DNA from: Opisthocomus hoazin
Taxonomy: Eukaryota; Chordata; Aves; Opisthocomiformes; Opisthocomidae
Length of the DNA stretch: 64,000 nucleotides
Reading direction: 5' to 3'
Assembly: GCF_030867145.1 (NCBI RefSeq)
Contig: NC_134433.1
Span: 12,599,216-12,663,215 of the forward strand
The notes under the pieces were generated by a model. It made no database searches, was not told the DNA's origin, and saw only the letters and a program-made list of their open reading frames with translations. Every line of letters begins with the position of its first letter. The first letter of the stretch is position 1. This document shows positions 24,101 to 36,801 of this stretch, one piece after another. Position numbers and translations under genes: made by a program.

Positions 24101-25044
24101 AAGCAGGGATGCAGTCACCTATTGTCTGTCAGTGTTACATTTCAGATATTGATTGCTTTTAACAAGATACATTTTTCTGGGATTTCATAATTGACTGTAG
24201 AACAGTGATTAAAAACCTGTCTATGACAAGTTGAGTTCAGAAAAAGAGAAATTGCTCATATCTTCTGAGAATCTTGTTTGTCATCTTAATCTCGCACATC
24301 CGTTTGAAAATGAAATGTTCTCTCTGTGGTGCTGTATTTTAGGCCATCCTTTTCCCAGCGATACTACACAGAAACTCGATTAATGTGTGGCAACGAGGGG
24401 GAAGGGGCACGTATTATCAAGGTCTTTCTCTTACAGATGGCGTGTATTCTGTTTCCTATAAGCATCGCTTAATTCTCATCCAACTGGTATTACTATAGAA
24501 AGAACCTGCCTTGTTAACCAGCATAAAACAGTGTTTGGTAAATCAGCTTTGAAGCAATATTTTGAGATGTTATTACCTGGAACAAAGCCTCAGCTTTTAT
24601 TTTTAATTGCTTTTTTTTGAGAGGGTGGGTAGGAATGGCCAGGATTAAAGAGAAAAAAGAAATTGGTACTTCCTTCTCTAATACTGCTTTCCAAACTGTG
24701 CTGGGCTCCTGGTACACATCGGGCTCAGACAACATTAATTAGCCATGAATCATGGACCCCATTCCCCTTTTTCTGTCTTCTCAATATTTTATGCGTTCTG
24801 AGCATCTGCTCTTGCATACAGTTAGGAAATGCTGCTCCAGAGGACACTACGTGCATCTTTTCCAACGACTCTTGTGTATACCAAATCTATGCAGTAGCAA
24901 AAAGCGACAACATCCTGCAGTAAGACATTCTAAGGGCAAATTTGTTAGGGATTATATTATGGAGATCTTTGATTTACTAATCTAAAATGGTACATAGTGC
25001 TTTTTCCTTTTTTAACTTTTATTTTTTTTGTTTTTGGCTTTCAG

Positions 25045-25074
25045 CTCAGATCGACTGATAGAAGAAACAATAAG
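25045..25074 (+). CDS. GOSR1: GOSR1 coding exon 7 (30-nt micro-exon)
   Basis: The exon completes Asn and encodes SDRLIEETI plus two bases of Ser. The junctions give HLRNSDRLIEETISIAMATK, the conserved start of the SNARE helix. The acceptor is GGCTTTCAG and the donor is AATAAG|GTAGGA. It is exactly ten codons long, so skipping it would keep the frame while removing ten residues of the SNARE motif. Confidence 0.95.
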
Positions 25075-28000
25075 GTAGGAATGGACTTACTAATTTTCAT
25101 TCTTTTCTGTACAATCAGTGTTTGGGTTGAATTGTGTCCAAAGATAGCAGTCGCTTGGTTTATACAATAGCTGCAGTGTTTACAACTCATAGGCAGTATT
25201 ACAAGAAAACAGTGGTGGGTTCACACCCCCCGCCCCTTAATATTGATGCAATGGTGTTGCTTAAATATTTTATTCATCCTAGTTCAGAAAATTCAAGTTT
25301 CTGTTCAAAGGTGAGTAGCCCCTACGAGAACAAAGGGAATGAGAGCAGAGGGAATCTCAGGTTGAGCTGCTGAGGCCTGTTTCTTCTCGGTGACACTCTT
25401 GTACAATATGATTTTCTGCAATCCTTCAATGTATTCAGCACCCTGGGATGCGGCTGATACACATAAGGGCTTTTACTGCAAGGGCTTGAGAGGTTGTTGC
25501 TGTTGTATCTTTTGGGTTTTTACGTGGCTCAGATACTTGAGTGATACCTTCTCTAACTGATCTAGAAATTTTAGAACTGTAGCGTCATAAATTACTTTTA
25601 TCATCTGTGTCCTTCCCAATCTTCCATTGAACTCTGGGATTTTTGCAAACCGATAATTCAGAGTGCACGACTTAATGGTTTTAAATTTTAGATTATTGCT
25701 TAAAAAAAAAAAGGGGAAGATAGATATGCTTTCAGATAATGCATGTACTGGCATAAGTGATCAAGAAGAGTAATTAGAGGTGCAGCAAGGCTCTATGTCC
25801 ATTAAGGGCTGGCTAGCTTAAGTACATACAGAGGGTTCAGTCTAATTAACATGGTGGAAGAATGTGTTAAACCACATTAATATGCAGTGATGAACCAGAA
25901 GTGGTCAGTGTAATGGTGTCTGAAAATGTGAATATAATCTCACCACAGCCTCATAAAGATATTTGCCAAACTTAGCACATTTATTGTGAATATTTGTTTT
26001 ACTTTGGGTTCTAGGGCGTTCTTGATTAAAAATCCTCTCTTTGTTGCCATGCTTGTAGCCCTGCTTTTCCGTCTCATAAAAATGCTCAACATTTGTTGGA
26101 TCTCTTATTTGCTGCTGCTCCAGTAACTAGAGCATTAAACAGCGTATGGTGATTTATTAAGCTTAATATCCTGCAAAGTGACTTGTATCCTTTGAGCTCT
26201 TTGCCTACCTTCTTGATTATGTGTCGTCAGAAGCTGAGTGTGAATGTATGTGTGAGAAGTGAACCTCTGTGTTGATTTACATGTGCAAGGGAACGTAGAC
26301 ATGGCAAACTGGAGCTCAGACCAGGGCAGCTACCTGAATATTCACCCAGGTTCCTCCATCCGTTCCGAGCCTACTCGGCAGCTCCCTGATGCCATCAGTA
26401 GGGGTCCTGGCGGGTGCAAAACTGCTTAGAGTTTTATTTGCGTGAGCTGCAGTCCCGTAGTTGGCTACAAGTCGTCTGTCTGCACAGTGACTCTTCCCAT
26501 GCAGTAGTCCCTACCGTGCGGCTTGGGTCAGAGCTCCTTGCTGCTGTTTACAGAAAGCATTCCTTCTGTTAATAAATTGACTTTGATTTTTTTTTAAGAG
26601 GCTGGCTTTCAGCACTCCTTGTTGCACCGTTTGTTATCTGTAGTAAATGAACTTCTTGTTGTAGTTGTTGCCAAAAACATTCTACATTTCTTTTTGTAGA
26701 AGAGGAGCTTGTTTAGTAACTACATTGAGCAGGAAATGTAATTTAATTTATAGTGTCTTCATTCAATTCCAACTGTGTTGAAACCAGGGTGAATTTTTTG
26801 TTTGACTCTCTCTCTTGTCATCCCCAGTAACTGCAAGTATTCAGGTGTGATGTTAGCTGGTGGGAAACCCTGCTGCATTTTAAATGATTTTACCAGATAG
26901 AAATTTACCCCACTTCTGATTATCAATTGCTTTATCTATAGTAAACCAAGTAAAAGAGGGAATTGTGCAGGGGAAGCTGTCTGAATGCAGATTCCTTGAG
27001 TGAAGTGAGATGTAATTAGCTTATCCTGGCTACTAGTAATGCTCTGTCTTCAAGGTTTGCATCTGCTATGGTTCGTTACTCATTATTTGGGTGTAATTTA
27101 GGAATTTAAGAAAGCAGATTTTATTTTTTTAAGGGTTGTTATTAAGCAGTGATTCCAAACACTAGAAGGCATTTTTCTGTGTGTGCAGAAGCTTTTGCTG
27201 ACAAGCCGCGTACCGGTGACCCCATTGCCGGAGACTCAGCAGTCAGCACTAATCGTAAAGGCCTTGCTCTGGCTTTGGGTAGAGCAGAGACCAAAGAAGT
27301 GCGGAGCCTGACTCTGCCTGCACGTGGCTTCTCCACGGGAGCAAGCATACGTGCAAGAGAATTTATGGGCACCTGGGCTGAAATGATTTAGTAACTGAAG
27401 TGATGAGTAGGGCTGTCATGCCAGATGTTTTGTTAATACTAAACTTTTTAATCAATTTTTAAATGAATTATGTGACATAGGTTCTTACTGCAGCCTATTT
27501 CTTTCCAGAAAGGAGTGGGATGTGATACTTTGTACTGCAGTTCTTTTGGAACAGCATTCGCTTCTCTTGGCCAGATTTAAATATAAGCATAGATTTTGCT
27601 TAATATGTTTGGTGTTCTCAGGTTTTCATTTTCAAACATGATCATTTCTCCAAAATAGCAAATGATGTATTTCTTGTTTTCCAACAACTTATATTTTTAG
27701 GTTGGCTCAGTTTGAATTTTTTTGTAGTTTTTCATGTAGAGTGTGACAAGTTCTTACGATTTTCTTGTAATACTGCTTCTGAGGCAGGCTGATTCCTCCA
27801 TGTTTGTACATTAACAGATTGGACTACTCCACTTCCACTCTGAAGCCAGACCAAAACCATAGATTTAATTAAAAAAAAAAATCCTTATATATTTGGGGTA
27901 TTTCTTTAGGTTAATAATTAAGGTTCAAAAGAAGGGAGAAATTCACTTGCATTGAATCTTGACTTTACAGAATGGAAAGGCATGAATTCGGTTTTTCAGT

Positions 28001-28130
28001 CACAGCTCTTTTCAGAAGAGCTTTGCCAGAGTGTCTAGGCAAAATCACTTGCATTTCTGGGAAATGGTCCTTTTGTTTTCATCTTGGGCTTCATCAAAGG
28101 GCACAATAATCTTTAAAGTAATTTGAAAGA

Positions 28131-28208
28131 TTGTGTGTGTGTACATATGCATATATATACACACACACGTATATAGATATGAATATATACATACATATGT
28201 ATACACAA
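28131..28208. repeat. Mixed TG/CA/TA microsatellite
   Basis: The stretch is alternating purine-pyrimidine DNA: GT repeats, then TA, CA and TACA units. The short Tyr/Ile/Thr-rich open frames that cross it are artefacts of the repeat. Confidence 0.85.
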
Positions 28209-31160
28209 AGAATAAGTGATATAAGCAGAATTGTTGCCAATTTAAAACTAGAGGTTGCATTTCTATGCAGAGTCACAGAGTCCATTCCCTTAATCATAGA
28301 CGTTGTCATGAATTTAAATGAGCAAGTATGATTCATGGAGTACAAGATGAAGCAGAAGCTTCAGTAATACATGAATTATTTCATTTTTAAAAACATGTCT
28401 TGTTCCTTTCGAGTTTTGTTTTAGTTCCTCATCAGTGTAGCTTTGACTGAGCTGTCTCAATGGGTGAAGCAAGGAGTTGGCTTTTTGGTACGTTTCGCTT
28501 GGTAACACACTGTGTGTATGTGACTTCTGTGTGGGGTGAGAACACCCGACAGCTTCAACATTGGTCTGGGTGAAACCACTTTGCTTCCAAGTCAAGCAGC
28601 ATTAAAAGTGTATCTCTGTATTGTAGACTAGTTTGACCGTGATCATGGCTGGAAGCGTCTATTACTCTGTCCTTTTTTCATGCCAGTGAAAACTGCAAGG
28701 TGTGTACAAGTATCAGTTGTTTTACTTTTGCAGAGAATTCTAGGTGCTTGTGTACCCACAGCAGCGCTGAACATTCAAGGACAGACTTGAAATGTAAGTG
28801 AAATTTTGGGAAAATATGGCTGCAAGGACAGGAATTTGAGCTACTCCTGCTGATCTGTGGCAGAGACGAGTGGGCTCTTTGTGGCTGTGACCTCGGGCTT
28901 ACCTAGAAGAGATTTCTCCAGCAGGGCAGCAATCTTTAATGTTGTACTTCAGCAGTGCTTTAGTATTAAATATAGAGAGCAGAATGCCATCTGGTTTTAG
29001 AAACTTGATTTACACCCAACTCTAGTAGTTCAAGCCAGTGCAGCGTCAAGAATAGTTCATGCTGGTTTCCAAAGGAACCGTTAAATCAGGGTCATCCTGA
29101 TTCCAGTAAGAAGCGGTTAATCTTTTATCGTAAATGTTGTGTAGAATTCTCAAAACGTACAAAAAAGGTATTCTTGATCTGGAGAGATGACAGTGTCGAG
29201 TAACTAAATGGGGCCAATATTGTGAATGGGAAGAATATGATTAATTTTTTTAAAAATGCATTTGTCAGTGGAGAAATGGCAACAGTAAGACAATGAGCAT
29301 ATGTTAGGGATGGGAATGAAACCAAATCTGTCTAAGGAAGGATATGAGGAGGCTGCAATACTGAAGACTGTGCAAGACCAATCAGTGGACAGGTTCCCAG
29401 GAGCTGTGTGTTTTCTGGTAGTGCTTAAATTCAGTAGTCTCATTTACAGATATAAAGCTGAGGTAAACCAGCTCATGTTTTGAGTAATCAAATTATATGT
29501 GAAGAACAGTGCTTTTCACTTGGATTTTGGCTTGTTAATGGTAGCTCGAATCCAGTTAAACTCTTGTTCATGGATATCACAATTACATTTCATTACTAGA
29601 CCATATTATATTAAAAATGGTAGTCACTACAATTACTTTTTTTCTTCAGAGCTCTTTAGTAAAACCTAGCCCATTGAGCTGATTTTTTCATAATACGGGG
29701 TAAAAGAAATTAAGAAGGTTCCAATCTTGTAATCTGTAAATTTAAACAGTTCTTTTTTTATGTGAAATGGACAGTTCCGCTCCTCAGATGTTAAAGTAGG
29801 AACTTTGTGTTCTGTGATAATCTGTAATCATTATTTCCAGAGGCATTTTGGGGATGTCTCAGGAACACTTTATATCCTGGCAGTCATCTTGTGTTTTCAC
29901 TTCTGTAAATTAATGGATGTCTTAATGAGTCATTGGATGCATCTCATGAAAACATGTGGCTTAATTCAGGAGTGCTTTGAGAAATGCTGTATTAAAACTT
30001 CATCTGGACAATTATCAGGTCAGTGTGGGTGTGTAAGATACGATGCTGCAGGTTCCGGAGCAAGCTTGCCTGTGTACAGCTAGGAAATCTTTGTGTTTTC
30101 CTAAGTTGGTTCCTAGTAATTCAATATTTCCCAAGTGCTCTTCTCAATAGCGAATGTATTGTTTCTGCAAGCTTGTTGCTTTTTACTTTAGAAAGATAAA
30201 ATACCTGTATGCTGAGTTGTAAAAATATATAATCTGTCAAATGTTGTATCTTCTCACATGTTATATGATTTGGTGTATTTACTGGTCTAATTTTGCAGCC
30301 CCTTTTTCAGCCCTTAATGTCACTGCTTTTTCTATAGTGGTACACAGCTGTTCATTCTCTGTTCAGAATGTCTGTTAGCACCTGCTCTTAGATGCTTTTC
30401 TTTGTATGCTCGTGCACTGTTGGGATAGGCAATGATGTGATTCTTTATTTCTCCTCCCTTCTAATTTTAACTTTCTTTTCTTGTAATTTTAGCCCTGAAA
30501 AGGCTGTCGTGTGTAACCCAATAAATCAGTTGCATTTGTGGGTTAGATGAGTTGGTACATCCACAGGACCAAGCACACGCGGTGTGCCGAGTGGCCGCAC
30601 TGCACAAGCGAAGAGGAGAAGCTTTGTAGACTTTCATCTGTTCTTTTGGCAAAACCAAAGAGAGTTGGTTGATGGGTTCTGGCAACTCCATTATGAACCC
30701 CAAGGAGGCACTGCAAGCCCTGTTGCTTCCAGTTAGCCATGAGTTTCATTTTCACTTTGTGCTGATTTGGCACTTCTAAAGTATCAAAGGAAAAATGCTT
30801 GAAGGTTTTTAAGGTTTTTCTTAGTTCTGCCCATAAACTTGCCTTTTTTTTTTTTTTAATCTGATACTTCAAAACTTAGTATTAAAATGTTAAATCTGAT
30901 CTTATAGAGCTGCTGACTGAAAATGTCAGGGTTGTGCCTACATGTAATCAAACTGTTTATATTCTCCTTATGACCGATAAACTCTCAAGTTTCCTAATGT
31001 ATGTCCAAGTTTACCAGAACACTAATATAACCTTAAAATAATATATTGATCTGCTCTGTCAAGGCATGTTGTTCTATTTAAAAGGAATCGCTGTACAGAG
31101 CTTTTGAAAGAGTCTGTTCTGTGACCTGCAAGTTATGAGGGCCGTAGGCTGGCCCTTCTG

Positions 31161-31200
31161 TCACCTGTGTCTCGCCTGTGTCTCGCCTGTGTCTGTGTGA
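31161..31200. repeat. Short tandem repeat, 11-bp unit
   Basis: The unit CCTGTGTCTCG occurs twice in tandem from 31164, followed by a diverged third copy. Confidence 0.8.
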
Positions 31201-32848
31201 TGATCTTCCCTTGCTTTCCAAGGTGTTCTGCTACTGCTAAAAACAAAATCATACTGCATATAACACTCGGGCTTTGGCTTGGTGACCTCTCAGTTTATGT
31301 GCAAAGCCAGAGCTGGAAAAGGCAGCCTCCACCTGAAGAGGTGGTAGCAGATTTTTTCCTTTTTTCTTTCTTTTTTTTTTTTCCTTAAAGTTTGCCTGAG
31401 ACCTGATGGGAAGGCTGAAGATACTGTATCAAGGGCTACTTGAGATGGAGTAGGCTGATACAATGGAAGGGAGCCCAAAGGAACTGGCTGCTCAAAAAAT
31501 GCTTTAGGGCTCATTGATCCAGGCTGTTTTCTTCTTGAAGATGTTTGTGAACTGTGATGCTGACCTGTCACTGCAAGTCTTGAAGGACACTTGGTAGGCT
31601 TGGCTCTGTGGGTTTTTGCCAGCTATTCTTGTGGTACTGGCTGTAGTGTCCTAGCAGGAAAGGCAGTGGCATATTGTATAATCCAGAGCTGCTCATTCAA
31701 GTGTTGTTTTGCTCAGAGAGAAACTTGAAATAAAGTGTGTGAAATGCTCTTTGTTATAAAAATGTCAGAAATGCCAGTTCTATGTTTTAATAAGTTTACA
31801 AACTAATTTTTGTGTGCGACTTTTCGTACCAGATTTACCTGGAAGGATACACTAAGGTGGATACAAGTCCTTTTTTTATCAGCTTCCAGTACTAAAATGC
31901 CAGGTCAACCTAAGTACTTTAGTACTAATATCAGGACAAATCATGTTTGAACATTTTGACGGTTACAGAAAGATAAGCCCAAAGCCTTGAAACCCGGCTG
32001 GATTCAGTGCAGAGCAGTGCTTGAGGACCAGATGTACTGAGCAAGTGCATTCGGAGAGTTCAGTAGTAAATATTAAGGCTTTGCGTCAAATGCAATGTCC
32101 AGTTCACCCTGCAGAGCTGGAGATTAATGTTGGGCTTGCACTGTGTGTTTCAGTGCTTTGTACCTGGCTCCCTCCTCAGAAATAATGCTCGTGTTAGCTG
32201 GGATTTTTGTATCGTGTTTGTATACAGACACAGAGTGGGAGAAAGCATAAAGTGCTCTGGAAAATGTAAATGTCCGTAGTGGGTAAAGAAGTGTTTTACA
32301 TTTTCCTATGTGTTTGTTCTCCTCTGGCTTTAGACCCCGTTTCTCAGGTTTATATCTGTTGTGTTGTATTGTTCCACTTAACTTTTATTCTTCCACAACA
32401 ATGTCCCTCCATATTTAAGGCTCACAAACTTGTCCAAGAACTGGTTTTAATTGTTGTTATTCATGTACATATAGTCCACAGCAATATAGGTGTCATTTTC
32501 TGAGTTACTATCCAGCCGTGTTGTATTTATGTCCTACTTTGTTTATTTTTTGAATGCATCCCAGCCAAGGAGAGCAGTATTTGTCATACTGTTCCTTCTT
32601 AAGCATCTCCAGAGCCTAAACTTTTATATACTGTTTCTTTAGATGTAAATGGGTCTGTGCAGTTTGTCTTGACAGAGCTATTGCATTCAGGGTAGCTACA
32701 TGAAATGTTACCTGGGGCTACAAGTAGTAGCCTGCCCTTTCATTTTCCATCCTATGACTCTTTGTTTTACAAGCTGAAGAGAACCTTAAGGTAGAGAAAA
32801 ATCTTTGTCAGCTGAGTGGGCATCGCTCTTCCAGGAGATATTCTAGCC

Positions 32849-33940
32849 ATGGTTACCATCCGTGGTAAAGCTGTGGCTCGAAGGAGTGTGGGGACCCAGA
32901 CGGAGGCCCCATGCAAGAACGCGGGTGTCCAGGTCTCTGGCTGCAGGGAGTGCCTGAGCCTGGCGCTTGTACCGGAGGACAGCAGAGACAACGGCTGTGT
33001 TCGGTGCGAGCAGGTGAATGACCTGCTCAGCCTGGTGGCAGAGCTGAAGGAGGAAGTGGAGAGGCTGAGGAGCATCCGGGAGTGTGAGAGGGAGATCGAC
33101 TGGTGGAGCCGCACCCTGCCCTCCCTGAGGCAGCGGCAGCAGGAGGCGGCTCCACAGAAAGCAGAGAACCCCCATCCCTCTTGCCACCGAGCAGAAAGAG
33201 GGGGCCTAAGAGATGGGGGGGAATGGAAACAGGTCCCTGCTCGGGGGGGCAAGCGAATTTCCCCCCAGCCTCCCTCACCTGCTCAGTTGCCCTTAAGCAA
33301 CAGGTATGGGGCTCTGGAATGTGAGGGACTGGCCACAGAGGATGTGGGTGAAGGTGAGGCTCCATCCAGGGGGTTGCCTAGAACGAGTCAGACAGCCCCA
33401 CGTATTACAACTGCCTCAACTAAGAAAAAAAGGAGGGTCATTGTCATAGGTGATTCCCTTCTGAGGGGAACAGAGGGCCCGATCTGCCGACCGGACCCAT
33501 CCCACAGGGAAGTCTGCTGCGTCCCTGGGGCCCGGGTTAGGGATGTTGCGAAGAAACTCCCTGGTCTGGTGCGGCCTTCTGATTACTACCCCCTCTTGGT
33601 AATGCAGGTTGGCGGAGACGAGGTAGCAGAAAGAAGTGCCAAGGCCATCAAAAGGGACTTCAGGGCACTGGGGCGACTGGTTGAGGGATCAGGGGCGCAG
33701 GTGGTGTTTTCCTCCATCCCATCAGTGGCAGGGGACAGCACTGAAAGGGGCAGGAAAACTCACCTGGTTAACAGGTGGCTCAGGGACTGGTGCCATCGGT
33801 CAAATTTTGGCTTTTTTGATCATGGGGAGGTATACACAGCACCGGGCCTGCTGGCAACAAGTGGAGTTCAGCTATCACAAAGGGGGAAAAGAATTCTTGG
33901 CCACGAGCTGGCGGGGCTCATTGAGAGGGCTTTAAACTAG
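32849..33940 (+). CDS. CR1 ORF1 protein (coiled coil plus SGNH esterase-like domain)
   Basis: The open frame has 363 codons. I chose ATG 32849 because of its near-perfect context (GCCATGG) and the usual CR1 start MVTIRGK; an upstream in-frame GTG is not needed. Residues about 28-60 hold paired cysteines (CREC and CVRC), a likely zinc-binding module. About 62-85 form a leucine/glutamate coiled coil, followed by a Pro-rich linker. From about 195 an SGNH-hydrolase fold starts with RRVIVIGDSLLRG (nucleophile Ser203), then QVGGDEV and a C-terminal block around residues 336-345. In other CR1 copies that last block reads DGVHLS; here it reads SGVQLS, so the usual catalytic Asp and His are replaced by Ser338 and Gln341. 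The protein would probably bind RNA, but its esterase activity is doubtful. The stop is TAG at 33938-33940. Confidence 0.9.
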   Translation: MVTIRGKAVARRSVGTQTEAPCKNAGVQVSGCRECLSLALVPEDSRDNGCVRCEQVNDLLSLVAELKEEVERLRSIRECEREIDWWSRTLPSLRQRQQEAAPQKAENPHPSCHRAERGGLRDGGEWKQVPARGGKRISPQPPSPAQLPLSNRYGALECEGLATEDVGEGEAPSRGLPRTSQTAPRITTASTKKKRRVIVIGDSLLRGTEGPICRPDPSHREVCCVPGARVRDVAKKLPGLVRPSDYYPLLVMQVGGDEVAERSAKAIKRDFRALGRLVEGSGAQVVFSSIPSVAGDSTERGRKTHLVNRWLRDWCHRSNFGFFDHGEVYTAPGLLATSGVQLSQRGKRILGHELAGLIERALN

Positions 33941-33942
33941 GT

Positions 33943-36801
33943 TTGAAGGGGGAAGGGGATATTGCCCAGCTCACTAGGGATGAGCCTAGGCTTAGAGTGC
34001 CAAGGCCAGGGGTGAGATTGACAGCCCAGCTCAAGTGTGTTTACACCAATGCACGTAGTATGGCCAATAAACAGGAGGAGCTGGAAGCCATTATACAGCA
34101 GGACGGCTACGACTTGGTCGCCATCACAGAAACGTGGTGGGACAACTCGCATGACTGGCATGCTGTCATAGATGGCTACAGACTCTTTAGGAAAGACAGA
34201 CCAACAAGGAGAGGTGGGGGAGTTGCTCTATATGTGAGGCAGCAACTGGAATGCATGGAGCTTGGCCTGGGGGCAAGTGAAGAAGGAGTTGAAAGCTTGT
34301 GGGTTAGAATTAAGGGACAGGCTCACACGGGTGACATTACGGTGGGTGTATACTACAGGCCACCCAACCAGGAGGAGGAGGTTGATGAAGCCTTCTACAG
34401 GCAGCTGCAAGCAGCCTCACAGTCACAGGCTCTGGTTCTCATGGGGGACTTCAACCACCCTGACATCAGCTGGGAAGACCATACAGCTAGGCAGGTGCAA
34501 TCCAGGAGGTTCCTACAGAGCATCGATGATAACTTTCTGATGCAAGTGGTGGAGGAACCAACAAGGAAAGGCGCGCTGCTGGACCTTGTGTTAACAAACA
34601 AGGAGGGACTGGTGGAGGACGTGAAGGTTGGAGGTAGACTCAGCTGCAGTGACCATGAAATGGTCGAGTTCAGGATCCTGCGTGGAGGAAGCAGGGCGAT
34701 AAGCAGGATCAAAACCCTGGACCTCAGGAGGGCTGACTTTGGCCTCTTCAAGGAGCTACTGGGAGGAATCCCGTGGGCCAGGGCTCTCGAAGGCAGGGGG
34801 GTCCATGAGTGCTGGTCGCTTTTTAAATAACACTTCTTCCATGCACAGGAGCAATGCATCCCCCTGAGAAAGAAATTTAGCAAAGGAGGAAGGAGACCTG
34901 CATGGTTAAACAAGGAGCTTCTAGCGGAGATCAGGCAGAAGAGAAAGGTGCATGGCATGTGGAAAGAGGGACAGGCCACTTGGGAAGAGTACAGAAACGT
35001 AGTGAGAGCATGCAGGGATGCGACGAGGAAGGCCAAGGCTCACCTGGAATTGAAGCTGGCAAGGGATGTCAAAAACAACAAGAAGGGCTTCTTCAACTAC
35101 ATCAGCAGCAAAAGGAAGGCTAGGGACAATGTGGGGCCGCTGCTGAATGAGGCGGGTGTCCTGGTGACGGAGGATGCGGAGAAGGCAGAGCTACTGAATG
35201 CCTTCTTTGCTTCAGTCTTCAGTGCTAAGACTGGCCCTCAGGAATCCCAGGCCCCGGAGGTAAGAGAGGAAGCCTACAGAGAGGACGACTTTCCCTTGGT
35301 CGAGGAGGACTGTGTGAGGGATCGCTTAAGCGATCTGGATGTCCACAAATCCATGGGCCCCGATGGAATGCACCCACGAGTGCTGAGGGAGCTGGCGGAT
35401 GTCATTGCTGAGCCACTCTCCATCATCTTTGAGAGGTCCTGGAGGACTGGAGAGGTGCCCGAGGACTGGAGAAAGGCCAATGTCACTCCAATCTTCAAAA
35501 AGGGCAAGAAGGAGGACCCAGGGAACTACAGGCCGGTCAGCCTCACCTCCATCCCGGGAAAGGTGATGGAGCAGCTTATCCTGGAGGCCATCATGAAGCA
35601 AGTGGAAGAAAAGAAGGTTATCAGGAGTAGTCAGCATGGATTCACCAAGGGGAAATCATGCCTGACCAATCTGATAGCTTTCTACGATGACATGACTGGC
35701 TGGGTAGACGAAGGGAGAGCTGTGGATGTTATCTACCTTGACTTCAGCAAGGCTTTCGACACAGTCTCCCATGATATCCTCCTGGGGAAGCTGAGGAAGT
35801 GTGGGCTGGATGAGTGGTCAGTGAAGTGGATAGAGAACTGGCTGAATGGCAGAACTCAGAGGGTTGTCATCAGCGGCGCTGAGTCTAGTTGGAGGCTGGT
35901 GACAAGTGGTGTCCCTCAGGGGTCAGTACTGGGCCCAGTCTTGTTTAACTTCTTCATCAACGACCTGGATGAAGAGTTAGAATGTACCCTCAGCAAGTTT
36001 GCTGACGACACCAAACTGGGAGGTGTGGTAGATACACCAGAAGGCTGTGCTGCCATTCAGCGTGACCTGGATAGGCTGGAGAGCTGGGCAGAGAGGAACC
36101 TGATGAGGTTCAACAAGGGCAAGTGCAGGGTCCTGCACCTGGGGAGGAACAACCTCATGCACCAGTACAGGCTTGGGGTGGACCTGCTGGAGAGCAGCTC
36201 TGCGGAGAGGGACCTGGGTGTCCTGGTGGACGACAGGTTAACTATGAGCCAGCAGTGTGCCCTGGCTGCCAAGAAGGCCAATGGGATCCTGGGGTGCATC
36301 AAGAAGAGTGTGGCCAGCAGGACAAGGGAGGTTCTCCTTCCCCTCTACACTGCCCTGGTGAGGCCTCATCTGGAGTACTGTGTCCAGTTCTGGGCTCCCC
36401 AGTTCAAGAAGGATGAAGAGCTACTGGAGAGAGTCCAGCGAAGGGCTACAAGGATGGTGAGGGGACTGGAGCATCTCCCCTACGAGGAGAGGTTGAGGGA
36501 ACTGGGCTTGTTCAGCCTGAAGAAGAGAAGGCTGCGAGGGGACCTTATAAATGCCTACAAATATCTGAAGGGTGGGTGTCAGGAGGATGGGGCCAAGCTC
36601 TTTTCAGTGGTGCCCAGTGACAGGACAAGGGGCAATGGGCACAAACTGAGGCACAGGAAGTTCCGTCTGAACATGAGGAGGAACTTCTTCCCTCTGAGGG
36701 TGACGGAGCACTGGAACAGGCTGCCCAGGGAGGTTGTGGAGTCTCCTTCTCTGGAGATATTCAAGACCCGCCTGGACAAGGTCCTGTGCAACCTGCTGTA
36801 G
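33943..36801 (+). pseudogene. CR1 ORF2 (endonuclease-reverse transcriptase) with one premature stop
   Basis: A single reading frame runs from just after ORF1 to TAG 36799-36801 (about 950 codons), interrupted only by TAA at 34828-34830. Before the stop lies a complete AP-endonuclease-like domain: TNARSM, AITETWWD (catalytic Glu), RGGGVALYVR, VGVYYRPPN, MGDFNHPD, and SDHEMVEF (catalytic His). After it come the linker and a reverse transcriptase with [51 protein letters not shown] and the catalytic FADDT. The C-terminal region is also open. In other CR1 elements the interrupted position is typically Glu (GAA), so one G-to-T change would explain the stop. No ATG opens ORF2 next to the ORF1 stop; the first in-frame one is near 34060. 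As it stands the copy cannot make endonuclease and RT in one chain. Confidence 0.9.
34828..34830 (+). other. Premature TAA stop in CR1 ORF2
   Basis: The codons read Ser-Leu-Phe-Lys-stop-His-Phe-Phe-His-Ala-Gln, and the frame on both sides is the same. This is the only interruption seen between 33943 and 36799. It lies in the linker between endonuclease and reverse transcriptase. Confidence 0.93.

Larger units (their letters stand above)
9363..25044 (+). other. GOSR1: GOSR1 intron 6 (15.7 kb)
   Basis: This is the largest intron. It is AT-rich with a few GC-richer patches (for example 12.2-12.4 kb, 14.3-14.6 kb and 23.6-23.8 kb). It holds a degraded CR1-like fragment near 10.9-11.7 kb, a short hairpin at 12148-12181 and an ATAC run near 22580-22600. 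Open frames of 60-135 codons occur on both strands but show no family resemblance. It ends with a T-rich tract and TTTCAG before the micro-exon. Confidence 0.9.

Noticed and set aside
32767-33365. Minus-strand frames of 112-161 codons
   Set aside because: They are antisense shadows of the CR1 ORF1 coding region.
34395-35036. 213-codon minus-strand frame
   Set aside because: It is an antisense shadow of CR1 ORF2; the plus strand carries the recognisable endonuclease motifs.
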